Assembly (NCBI GenBank): GCA_012719115.1
Contig: JAAYAZ010000039.1
Coordinates: 1 to 14,697, forward strand
Reading direction: 5' to 3'
Source of the DNA: Dehalococcoidales bacterium
GTDB taxonomy: Bacteria; Chloroflexota; Dehalococcoidia; Dehalococcoidales; UBA5627
Length of the DNA stretch: 14,697 bases
Shown piece by piece: positions 1 to 6,725 of the stretch. The translations under genes were made by a program, and so were the position numbers. Every line of letters starts with the position of its first letter. The stretch's first letter is position 1. The notes below the pieces were generated by a model. That model was not told the DNA's origin and ran no database searches. It saw nothing but the letters and a program-made list of their open reading frames with translations.

Positions 1-27
1 CTTCGTTCAGGGTGACAGGATGCATTG
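1..27. repeat. Dispersed short repeat copy, left of the GIY-YIG gene
   Basis: The stretch CTTCGTTCAGGGTGACAGGA followed by TGCATTG is matched to the right of the next gene by a related stretch at 339-363 (CTACGTTCAGAATGACAGGG), with TGCATTG again at 371-377. Its reverse complement begins TCCTGTCACCCTGAACGAAG, which belongs to the TGTCATyCTGA-type repeat set seen at 332-680. The copy is cut by the window edge, so its true left end is unknown. Family assignment is by eye only. Confidence 0.55.
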
Positions 28-46
28 AAAACAGGGTTTTTAAAGT

Positions 47-328
47 ATGACTGAGTATTATGTTTATATTATGACCAACGGCAAGCGCACTCTTTATACG
101 GGTGTAACCAATAATCTCTATCGCAGGGTTTATGAACATAAAGAAAAGCTGGTACCGGGTTTTACGAAAAGGTACAACATTGATTATCTGGTATATATTG
201 AATGCACCAGCGACGTCGTCGCCGCAATTACTCGCGAAAAGCAGATAAAAGGCTGGACGAGAGCTAAAAAAATATCGCTGATAGAATCGTCTAATCCCGA
301 ATGGCGAGACCTCAGTCTTGATTGGTAG
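47..328 (+). CDS. Small GIY-YIG nuclease-domain protein (UPF0213/YhbQ-like)
   Basis: This 93-residue protein is essentially one GIY-YIG domain. The first tyrosine strand is YYVYI at residues 4-8 and the second is YTGVT at 17-21. They are followed by the helix NNLYRRVYEHK (22-32) with conserved Arg and His, and by the probable metal-binding Glu at 64 in ITREKQIKGW. GIY-YIG enzymes cut DNA with a single metal ion, but the cellular role of these small stand-alone members is poorly known. The length fits the family and the C-terminal NPEW..DLS ending is typical of it, so the gene looks intact. The ATG at 47 is needed to keep the first strand; only a weak purine stretch (AGGG) precedes it. The gene sits alone between dispersed repeat copies. 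The family call is secure; substrate and role are unknown. Confidence 0.88.
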   Translation: MTEYYVYIMTNGKRTLYTGVTNNLYRRVYEHKEKLVPGFTKRYNIDYLVYIECTSDVVAAITREKQIKGWTRAKKISLIESSNPEWRDLSLDW

Positions 329-763
329 GTATTAGATCCTTCACTACGTTCAGAATGACAGGGTGTGGGTTGCATTGTAGTAAAGAGCAACAAACCAAAT
401 GTCATTCTGAGATCACAAGGGGTGATTGAAGAATCCGGGGTAGTGGGGAGAAGCAGCACAAAGGTATCTGCGGTAACAGATGAGAACGCCGTATTAACCT
501 CCCTGCCCCAGATACTTCGTTCGACCACCACGAACTCAGTATGACATGTAAACAAGCCGTTCGTCCTGAGCTTGTCGAAGGAGACGGCGATGAATATCGA
601 ATTACATTAAAATCCCTCTTAATCTCCCTTTTCGAAAGGGAGAGAACACGTCCTTAAGATTGTCGGGATTCAGGATGACAATTTTCGAAAATCTCTTTAT
701 ACCTATTTGACAGCTGTAATACCCCAATCTATAATCAAATCATCGTTTATAAGGGGGAATCCA
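329..763. repeat. Gene-free mosaic of short dispersed palindromic repeats
   Basis: No credible gene lies between the GIY-YIG stop and the next start. The stretch holds several repeat units. Those sharing the core TGTCATyCTGA are at 332-360 (minus orientation), 400-436 (plus), 511-546 (minus) and 661-680 (minus). The copies at 332-360 and 400-436, and those at 400-411 and 535-546, face each other as inverted pairs. A different unit, CGTTCGTCCTGAGCTTGTCG and its continuation, lies at 558-581. At 623-643 there is a hairpin with 9-bp arms (TCTCCCTTT / AAAGGGAGA, 3-nt loop). The arrangement resembles clustered REP/BIME-type elements. Function is not shown. Confidence 0.65.
707..735 (+). promoter_or_regulatory. 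Near-consensus sigma-70 promoter for the Lrp-domain gene
   Basis: TTGACA at 707-712 and TATAAT at 730-735 are separated by exactly 17 bp, a full match to both consensus hexamers. The predicted transcription start is near 742, giving a leader of roughly 22 nt that carries the AAGGGGG ribosome site. This also shows why a TTG at 707 should not be taken as a start codon: it is the -35 box. Confidence 0.85.
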
Positions 764-994
764 ATGAAAGCAAGGGCTTATGTATTGGTGGAAACTGCGG
801 TCGGTAAAACCAAGGCTGTTGTAACCTCTTTGAGAAAAATGGAAGGTATAGAATCGGTCGATACGGTTACAGGTCCTTATGATGTCATCGCCGTAGTCGA
901 AGCAGATACCTTGAACGAAGTAGGGGATATTATCACAGCCCAGATTCATACAATTGACGGAATATCCCGCACGGTAACCTGCCTCGTAGTATAA
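764..994 (+). CDS. Stand-alone Lrp/AsnC ligand-binding (RAM) domain protein
   Basis: This 76-residue protein (MKARAYVLVE...) consists only of the Lrp/AsnC C-terminal alpha-beta sandwich domain, with no helix-turn-helix. The family pattern is visible: an opening beta strand AYVLVE, a helix after GKTKAVV, the turn TGPYDVIAVVEA and a closing strand with SRTVTCLVV. In full Lrp proteins this domain binds an amino acid and assembles oligomers; stand-alone versions are thought to sense small effectors or modulate full-length partners. The partner is not known here. The ATG at 764 is chosen because AAGGGGG at 751-757 sits six bases upstream and because the longer TTG version would start inside the promoter. 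It is convergent with argS, with only 7 bp between the stop codons, so there is no room for a separate terminator. Confidence 0.85.
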   Translation: MKARAYVLVETAVGKTKAVVTSLRKMEGIESVDTVTGPYDVIAVVEADTLNEVGDIITAQIHTIDGISRTVTCLVV

Positions 995-1001
995 ACAGGG
1001 G

Positions 1002-2675
1002 CTACATTTTTTCCGGCGCCGACATACCCATCAGGCTGAGTGTCCTGTCCAGCACTATTCTGGCTGAGGCAACCAGTTTCAGCCTCGCTTTAGTAATTTC
1101 AATTTCATCCGTTACAACGCGGCACTGCTTGTAAAAACTGTGGAAAACCGTGGCAAGGTCCTGTGCATAGTAGGTCAGGTGATGCGGCTCCAAGGTATTT
1201 GATATCATCTCTATAATCTCGGGTAAAAGCAGCATCCTGCGAATCAGTGTCAGTTCGGATTCATCGTTAAGCAGTGAAACATCACCGTCTTCATAATTGA
1301 TGCCTTTTTCTTCAGCCAAACGGAGTATGCTGGAGATGCGGGCATAGGCGTACTGGATATAGTATACAGGGTTATCCTGCGACTCTTTCTTTGCCAGTTC
1401 AAGGTCGAAATCCATCTGGCTGTCGGCGGAACGGCACAGGAAGAAGAAACGACAGGCATCTACACCGACTTCCTCTATAACTTCGGAGAGAGATATCATA
1501 TCGCCGCTGCGCTTGGATAATTTCACCAGTTCTCCGCCGCGTTTTAAGGTAATCATCTGTGAAATAATGACCTTTAATCGTTTCGGGTCGATTCCCAGCG
1601 CACCGACAACAGCTTCCATTCGGGAAACATGCCCCTGGTGGTCGGCACCCCAGATATCGATAACTTTATCGAACCCGCGCTCAATGAACTTGTTATAGTG
1701 ATAGGCGATGTCGGTGGCAAAATAGGTTGCCGTGCCGTCACTGCGGATGACCACGTTGTCTTTATCCTCCCCGAGAGCGGTGGAAACAAACCAGACAGCA
1801 GACTCTTTCTCTGCGATATATCCGCTTTGTTTTAACAGCGACATTACCTTTTCATACTGCCCGTCTTCATAAAGGCTGCTTTCACTAAACCAGCTATCAA
1901 AATAAACCCGGAGTGATTCAAGCGAATCCTTTATCTGTGCCAGCATTTTATCCAGCCCCAGTTTGCCGAGTTTACTTTCGCCTTCTTCGGGAGACATTTT
2001 TAAGAATTTGTCGCCGTGTTCATCGGTTAACTCTTTGGCAAGTTCTGTTATATATGAACCGAAATATCCTTCTGCCGGCATTTCACTGTCGATGCCGAGC
2101 GATTGCCGGTAACGGCTATACAGTGAACGATAGAAGGAGATAATCTGGTTACCGCCATCGTTGACATAGTATTCTTTTTGCACTTTAAACCCGGCGGCAT
2201 CAAGAACGTTTGCCAATGCGCTTCCCAGAACGGCGCCCCTTCCGTGTCCGACATGCAACGGGCCGGTAGGATTGGCGCTGACAAATTCTATCTGTATCTT
2301 TTTGCCGTTACCGTTGTCGATATTGCCATAGGATTGTTCTTTTGTAAGAATACTGTCAACCTGCTCTGCCAGCCAATCAGGTGATAATGTAAAGTTGATA
2401 AAGCCGGGCGGGGCAATACTGACATCGGATATTTCTTCTCCTTTATCCAGAGAAGAAGCGATAATTTTTGCTATATTGAGCGGGTTTAAGCCGGTTGAGC
2501 GAGCCAGTTTCAAAGGAAGGCTGGTAGCATAATCTCCGTGCTCGGCTTTTTGCGGATGCTCGATAGATACATCGGGTAGCGGCACTTCGGGCAGCTTACC
2601 TGCCTTTTGTGCTTCTACGACCGCCTGTTTTATCGATTCGATTATACTCTGTTTAACAGCTAAAATTTCGCTCAA
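1002..2675 (-). CDS. argS: Arginyl-tRNA synthetase
   Basis: ArgS attaches arginine to tRNA-Arg in the cytoplasm, a class I synthetase reaction using ATP. The 557-residue length is normal. The N-terminal additional domain covers about residues 1-110. The HIGH motif appears as HVGH at 141-144 within [21 protein letters not shown]-like loop, KLSKR, is at 385-389. The C-terminal DALR anticodon-binding domain (about 440-557) ends in the typical [10 protein letters not shown]. The start codon is TTG (2673-2675), supported by GGGGG at 2681-2685 on the minus strand five bases upstream. A 13-bp dyad lies just upstream of the ribosome site. The gene is separate from the arginine biosynthesis run, so any shared regulation is a guess. 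Confidence 0.97.
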   Translation of the reverse strand: MSEILAVKQSIIESIKQAVVEAQKAGKLPEVPLPDVSIEHPQKAEHGDYATSLPLKLARSTGLNPLNIAKIIASSLDKGEEISDVSIAPPGFINFTLSPDWLAEQVDSILTKEQSYGNIDNGNGKKIQIEFVSANPTGPLHVGHGRGAVLGSALANVLDAAGFKVQKEYYVNDGGNQIISFYRSLYSRYRQSLGIDSEMPAEGYFGSYITELAKELTDEHGDKFLKMSPEEGESKLGKLGLDKMLAQIKDSLESLRVYFDSWFSESSLYEDGQYEKVMSLLKQSGYIAEKESAVWFVSTALGEDKDNVVIRSDGTATYFATDIAYHYNKFIERGFDKVIDIWGADHQGHVSRMEAVVGALGIDPKRLKVIISQMITLKRGGELVKLSKRSGDMISLSEVIEEVGVDACRFFFLCRSADSQMDFDLELAKKESQDNPVYYIQYAYARISSILRLAEEKGINYEDGDVSLLNDESELTLIRRMLLLPEIIEMISNTLEPHHLTYYAQDLATVFHSFYKQCRVVTDEIEITKARLKLVASARIVLDRTLSLMGMSAPEKM

Positions 2676-2694
2676 GATATCCCCCGTTTAAAGC

Positions 2695-2733
2695 TATATA
2701 ATGGTGCATTATAACACAACGCACCATTATATA
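2695..2733. repeat. 13-bp perfect inverted repeat upstream of argS
   Basis: The arms TATATAATGGTGC (2695-2707) and its exact reverse complement (2721-2733) flank a 13-nt centre. The argS start codon is 19 nt beyond the dyad and the GGGGG ribosome site lies between them. On the minus strand no T-run follows the dyad, so it is not a standard intrinsic terminator for the upstream ferritin-like gene. The centre contains a TATAAT on the minus strand (2708-2713), so it could overlap an argS promoter. Operator, leader hairpin or terminator are all possible. Confidence 0.6.
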
Positions 2734-2783
2734 AATAATTTTATTAAGTTAAGGAAAACCAATTCACCGCAAGTGCGGATACT

Positions 2784-3068
2784 CTATTTCTCGAATAATT
2801 CCTCTATTTCTTCCTTGCCGTTTTCCATTTCTTCTTCCAGTTCTTTATCATGCATTAATAAAAGAGCCTGGAATTCGCCGACATGGGTTTTTTCTTCCCT
2901 GGCAATATCTAACAGAACTGTTTTGAGGTTTTTATCCTCTGCAAGATTTGCCATTTGTTCATACAGATTGATGGCATCAAGCTCGGCAATTACCGCTGCT
3001 CTTAATATTTCCTTGTCAATATCCTTTCTGTCTACTTTAGCCAAATCAATGGGTATTTGTGATAACAT
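2784..3068 (-). CDS. Encapsulin-type ferritin-like protein (EncFtn family), no adjacent encapsulin
   Basis: This 94-residue, mostly helical protein belongs to the encapsulated-ferritin family. Members form ring-like assemblies with a ferroxidase centre between subunits and oxidise Fe(II), usually inside an encapsulin shell. From the start used here, the residues matching the EncFtn ferroxidase ligands are E29, Y36, E59 and H62, with the same spacing (30 between the two Glu, 3 from Glu to His). The blocks AELDAINLYEQMA and AREEKTHVGEFQALLL look, from memory, very close to the N-terminal domain of the Pyrococcus encapsulin fusion. An ATG at 3083 lacks a ribosome site; GAGGAG at 3075-3080 serves the ATG at 3066-3068, giving MLSQ. 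No shell gene is beside it and the acidic C-terminus shows no LTIGSLK-like cargo peptide. Only a weak hairpin (2767-2778) follows the gene. Function in this host is inferred. Confidence 0.85.
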   Translation of the reverse strand: MLSQIPIDLAKVDRKDIDKEILRAAVIAELDAINLYEQMANLAEDKNLKTVLLDIAREEKTHVGEFQALLLMHDKELEEEMENGKEEIEELFEK

Positions 3069-3103
3069 TTTTTTCTCCTCCATTATTAATATTACATATA
3101 TAT

Positions 3104-3132
3104 ATCTTATCTATTTTTTAGATTAAAAACAA
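3104..3132 (-). promoter_or_regulatory. Possible promoter of the ferritin-like gene
   Basis: On the minus strand TTGTTT (3127-3132) and TAAGAT (3104-3109) are spaced by 17 bp in a very AT-rich stretch upstream of the ferritin-like gene. The hexamers match the consensus only partly (3/6 and 4/6). No iron-regulator site was recognised. Treat as a weak candidate. Confidence 0.3.
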
Positions 3133-3218
3133 CTTAAGGTTTTTTATATTCAGAGCCTAATATAGGGAGAGATGGCTTTCAGGTATTCAGGATGTCGAAT
3201 GTAAGTCGCATAATATTA

Positions 3219-3269
3219 TCCCTCATCAGTCTCGCTCTTCCCGCTCGACAGCTTCCCCCAAGGGAAGCC
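3219..3269. repeat. REP-like hairpin repeat downstream of recG
   Basis: A GC-rich hairpin with arms GCTTCCC (3251-3257) and GGGAAGC (3262-3268) and a 4-nt loop is preceded by CCCTCATCAGTCTCGC. The unit resembles a widespread bacterial dispersed repeat seen between genes in many assemblies; that likeness is from memory. It begins just beyond the recG stop codon. No T-run follows on the minus strand, so it may block or punctuate the recG transcript but is not a textbook terminator. The rest of 3084-3218 holds nothing else clear apart from ATTCAGGATG (3185-3194), shared with the repeat at 661-680. Confidence 0.5.
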
Positions 3270-3273
3270 TGTA

Positions 3274-5733
3274 TCAGCTTTGTTCGCCGATATCTTTTTT
3301 TATCCAAACACGCGCAATCTCATCAGAAAGTAATTTATGCGCCGCATTCTCCAGTGCGGGGTCTTTTTCGAAGAGTAGAGTTGCTTCCCGACGCGCCATT
3401 TCAAGCAGAGCTGTATCGGATATGCGCGCCATTCTAAGGTCGGGGATGCCGCTTTGACGGGTGCCGAAGAATTCGCCGGGTCCTCTCAATTTCAGGTCTT
3501 CTTCCGCCAGCAGAAAACCATCCTGTACTTTCTCTATGATTTCCAAGCGGTTTGTCGCTATTTCAGAGGGATTTTCAGCCAGTAGCATACAGTAGCTCTG
3601 CTCTTTTCCACGCCCCACTCTTCCCCTGAACTGGTGCAACTGTGAAAGCCCGAAACGGTCGGCGCTTTCAATCAGCATTACCGTGGCATTGGGAATATCA
3701 ACGCCCACTTCGACAACCGGTGTAGAAACAAGTACATCAAGTTCCCCGTTGCGGAAACGTGACATAACATCATCTTTATCAGCCGAAGACATACGTCCGT
3801 GCAGAAGCCCCAGTCTTAAACTTGGAAATACCTCAGCCGACAGATATTTGAATTCGCCGATGGCGGCGCGTGCCTGTACGGCTTCAGATTCGTCAATAAG
3901 CGGGCAAATGATGAAAGCCTGCCTTCCTTCCGCTACCTGTTTTCGAATAAAATTGTAAGCCTTTTCTCTTTGCTGTGGTGTAAGCCACTTGGTTTTAATA
4001 GTTTGTCTGCCGGGAGGCAGTTGGTCTATAACCGAAAGGTCGAGGTCGCCGTATAAGGTCAGTGCCAGTGTGCGCGGGATGGGGGTGGCGGTCATTACCA
4101 GAAGGTGAGGGCTGAAGCCCTTTTGCCGTAATGCAGAGCGCTGTGCCACACCGAAGCGGTGCTGCTCATCGACAATCACCAAACCAAGCGCTTTGAATGA
4201 AACGTCCTTTTGTATCAAGGCATGCGTTCCGATAATAATATCAATATCCCCGGAAGCTATTGCTTTCTGTAATTCCTGTTTTCTTTTTCCTTTAATATCA
4301 CCGATCAAGAGCGCAACGGTAACAGGTTTCCCTGTAATACCGCTGTATGTATGCAGGTAATCCTCCTGTACGACCGGCTTCCCTGCGATTGCCAATAGAT
4401 TACATACGCTGGCAAAGTGTTGTTCGGCGAGGATTTCGGTAGGAGCCATAAAGGCACCCTGAAAATCATTATCAACTGCGGAAATCAGAGTGGCCACAGC
4501 CACGACAGTTTTGCCGCTGCCGACTTCCCCCTGCAGTAACCTTGACATCGGGTCGGACTTCTTAAGGTCTTCCAATATTTCTGTCGTTACCCTATTTTGG
4601 GCACCGGTAAACTCGAACGGCAGGGTTTTTATCCATTTATCCATCATCGTCGTGTTTATTTTGAAGGGGTTGGCAGGCTGGCTGACCTGCCAGTGATGCT
4701 TTCTTCTCAGAACCCCTAGTTGCAGTAAAAACAATTCGTCGAATGCCAGCCTGATTCTGGCTCTGTCTTTCAAATCGACACTGTCAGGGAAATGTGCCTG
4801 GGAGATAGCCTGGGGTAAATCCAGCAGTTTACAGCGTGTCCTTAATAGTTCGGGCAGGAATTCCTTTATTTCCGGTGCCCAGCGGTCGATAACTCCTTTC
4901 ATCATTTTCCTGACAGTACGCGGATAAAGACCTTTTGTTAACGGATAGAGAGGAACCAGTCTTCCGGTATGAACCAGTTCCTTATCTTCCAGAATTTCCC
5001 ATTCCGGAGATTCAAATACCGGCTGGTCTTTGAAAATGCTTATGCGTCCGCTGATTACTATCTGCTGATTGGTGGAGAGTTGTTTTACGATATAAGGATT
5101 ATTAAACCACACTACCCGGACATTGCCCGTTTCATCACCGACAATCGCTTCGGTACTGCGCCGGTTGCCAAGCCTGACTTCGCGTACCTGCCAGACATTG
5201 GCAATAATTGTTTCTTCAATACCTTCGACAAGCTCTGAAATGGTTTTTCGCCGGCTGTAATCGAGGTGGCGGTGCGGGAAGTAATAAAGTAAATCTCTTA
5301 CGGTTTCAGCTCCCAGTTTGTTGAATTTTGCGGCAACAGCAGCGCTGATTCCTTTTATGGTTGTTATGGAAGCATCCAGATTTGCACCTTGAGCTGTTTT
5401 TAGAACCGGCTTCTTTTTTGGTTTGGCAACAGGCACAGCAGAGGCAACAGTAGCTCTTGGGGGTTTCTTCGTTATCGCAGCTTCGATTTCGTCAATAGCT
5501 GATATTATCTCTTCAATTTTAGCTTTACGCTGCTCTTTATCGAGTTGTGAATAGCCTGTTTTATCAAGTTGCAGTTGTCTGAACTTTTTTAGGACAACCG
5601 GTTTATTAATTGTACCTTCGGTTTTGGCTGCCCAGCGGGACAGGAACTTATCCAATCCGCCGAAAACGGCAGTATCGCTAAATTCCCTTTGGCGCTCAAG
5701 CTCCAGAACCTTACGTAACGGTGTTGAATCCAT
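3274..5733 (-). CDS. recG: ATP-dependent DNA helicase RecG
   Basis: RecG is a superfamily 2 translocase that reverses stalled replication forks and processes recombination branches. The wedge/OB domain begins near residue 120 (LDASITTIKGIS) and contains the FPHRHLDYS block. The helicase core shows Walker A GEVGSGKT (402-409), DEQH (522-525), TAT (548-550) and QFRGRVGRG (701-709). The C-terminal block LKLRGPGEFFGTRQSG is a RecG hallmark. At 819 residues it is about 120 longer than the E. coli enzyme (693). The excess is N-terminal: a helical charged segment and a linker rich in Lys, Pro and Ala (about 90-113). The ATG has AGGAG seven bases upstream. It is the last gene of the fakA-fakB-fakB-recG block, 39 bp after fakB. 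Confidence 0.97.
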   Translation of the reverse strand: MDSTPLRKVLELERQREFSDTAVFGGLDKFLSRWAAKTEGTINKPVVLKKFRQLQLDKTGYSQLDKEQRKAKIEEIISAIDEIEAAITKKPPRATVASAVPVAKPKKKPVLKTAQGANLDASITTIKGISAAVAAKFNKLGAETVRDLLYYFPHRHLDYSRRKTISELVEGIEETIIANVWQVREVRLGNRRSTEAIVGDETGNVRVVWFNNPYIVKQLSTNQQIVISGRISIFKDQPVFESPEWEILEDKELVHTGRLVPLYPLTKGLYPRTVRKMMKGVIDRWAPEIKEFLPELLRTRCKLLDLPQAISQAHFPDSVDLKDRARIRLAFDELFLLQLGVLRRKHHWQVSQPANPFKINTTMMDKWIKTLPFEFTGAQNRVTTEILEDLKKSDPMSRLLQGEVGSGKTVVAVATLISAVDNDFQGAFMAPTEILAEQHFASVCNLLAIAGKPVVQEDYLHTYSGITGKPVTVALLIGDIKGKRKQELQKAIASGDIDIIIGTHALIQKDVSFKALGLVIVDEQHRFGVAQRSALRQKGFSPHLLVMTATPIPRTLALTLYGDLDLSVIDQLPPGRQTIKTKWLTPQQREKAYNFIRKQVAEGRQAFIICPLIDESEAVQARAAIGEFKYLSAEVFPSLRLGLLHGRMSSADKDDVMSRFRNGELDVLVSTPVVEVGVDIPNATVMLIESADRFGLSQLHQFRGRVGRGKEQSYCMLLAENPSEIATNRLEIIEKVQDGFLLAEEDLKLRGPGEFFGTRQSGIPDLRMARISDTALLEMARREATLLFEKDPALENAAHKLLSDEIARVWIKKDIGEQS

Positions 5734-5772
5734 CAGCAGGCTCCTGTATCTGTTGCAGTATTATTTTCCGGT

Positions 5773-6711
5773 TCAAGGGGAAGCAAACTTCATTTTCGGC
5801 AGATGTACAGACGGGAAGGACGGCAGTGATATAGTCCGTTTCTTTTCTGTTTCACCTTTCTCGGTTAAGTCGCTGACCTTTTCTCTCAAAGTCAGAATCA
5901 GCGTGCCGGGTCCGCCGTGAACGCCCAGCGCCGGTCCCAATCTGGAAATATGGATATTATTCTTATCGAAAATTGTGCCGATACGTTCTTTAAGTGATTG
6001 TGCATCCTCCGGAGTAGTGCTGTGAACAATGGCAACATCCTGAATATTAAGATAGTTTTTTACGTGCTCGAAGAGTTTATCCAATCCTTTACTGCGGCTG
6101 CGAGCCAGACCGGTTGGCTGCAATTCCCCGTTAGACATGGTTAGCATTGGTTTTACCCTCAACATTCCACCCAGTAAGGCTTTGGCTTTACCGATACGTC
6201 CTCCCAGTAAAAGATATTTCAAGGTATCGAATATTCCCCATAAATGAGTACGCGCCAGGGAAGATTTTATTTCCTCCATGATTTCAATCATTCCATCTCC
6301 GGCTTGAGCCATACGGGCTGCAGAGAGAGTAGTCAGTCCTAATCCCATGGAAGTTGACATCGAATCAACCACTTCGATACGTTTTCCGGCGCCTATCATT
6401 TCTTTAGCCTGTACCGCTGAGTTATAGATTCCGCTCAATTTGCTGGTTACCTGCAGAGAAATTATTTCGTTCGCTTCTTCAAGAAGTTTCTTATATACGG
6501 CAATAAAATCTCCGGGCGGGGGCTGGGAGGTTTTTATTATAATGTTATCGTTAACCATTTTATGGTAGATTTCATCCTGGCTGATATCAACTCCGTCGCG
6601 GTACGTTTTCCCTCCGAACTGGACATATGCAGGGACGACAGTAATTCCAAATTCTTCTATTAACTCCTGAGGGAGATCCGATGTGCTATCCGTGACAATT
6701 TTTACTGTCAT
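5773..6711 (-). CDS. fakB: DegV family fatty acid-binding protein (FakB), first paralogue
   Basis: DegV/FakB proteins bind one fatty acid and present its carboxylate to FakA for phosphorylation. The acyl phosphate can then enter phospholipid synthesis through PlsY/PlsX. The opening VTDSTSDLP, the TSQPPPGDF loop with T61, the SGIYNSA loop with S93, GGRIGKA with R172, and GVHGGPGT with H265 match the conserved ligand- and phosphate-contact positions described for FakB. The last 34 residues (about 279-312) are a basic, proline-rich tail beyond the usual fold. The ATG is preceded by GAGGA and lies only 14 bp after the stop of the other fakB, so the two are co-transcribed. Which fatty acid it prefers cannot be read from the sequence. 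Confidence 0.9.
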   Translation of the reverse strand: MTVKIVTDSTSDLPQELIEEFGITVVPAYVQFGGKTYRDGVDISQDEIYHKMVNDNIIIKTSQPPPGDFIAVYKKLLEEANEIISLQVTSKLSGIYNSAVQAKEMIGAGKRIEVVDSMSTSMGLGLTTLSAARMAQAGDGMIEIMEEIKSSLARTHLWGIFDTLKYLLLGGRIGKAKALLGGMLRVKPMLTMSNGELQPTGLARSRSKGLDKLFEHVKNYLNIQDVAIVHSTTPEDAQSLKERIGTIFDKNNIHISRLGPALGVHGGPGTLILTLREKVSDLTEKGETEKKRTISLPSFPSVHLPKMKFASP

Positions 6712-6725
6712 AGTTTCCTCCTAAT

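Noticed and set aside
184..555. Minus-strand reading frame of 123 codons over the GIY-YIG gene and repeats
   Set aside because: It is antisense to a recognised gene and its middle reads through repeat units (the HSERSEGS-type translation typical of such repeats). No ribosome site or family match.
332..680. CRISPR array
   Set aside because: Repeat units differ in sequence and orientation and have irregular spacing; no regular repeat-spacer pattern and no cas gene.
707..763. TTG-started N-terminal extension of the Lrp-domain protein
   Set aside because: The TTG is the -35 box of a near-consensus promoter and the expected transcript begins after it. The ATG at 764 has the ribosome site.
2695..2733. 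Standard intrinsic terminator for the ferritin-like gene
   Set aside because: The dyad is AT-rich at its base and no T-run follows on the minus strand.
2701..3126. Plus-strand frame of 141 codons opposite the ferritin-like gene
   Set aside because: Serine-rich translation antisense to a clearly conserved protein; no ribosome site.
3192..3437. Plus-strand frame of 81 codons over the REP-like repeat and the 3' end of recG
   Set aside because: It runs through the hairpin repeat and antisense to recG; shows no domain features.
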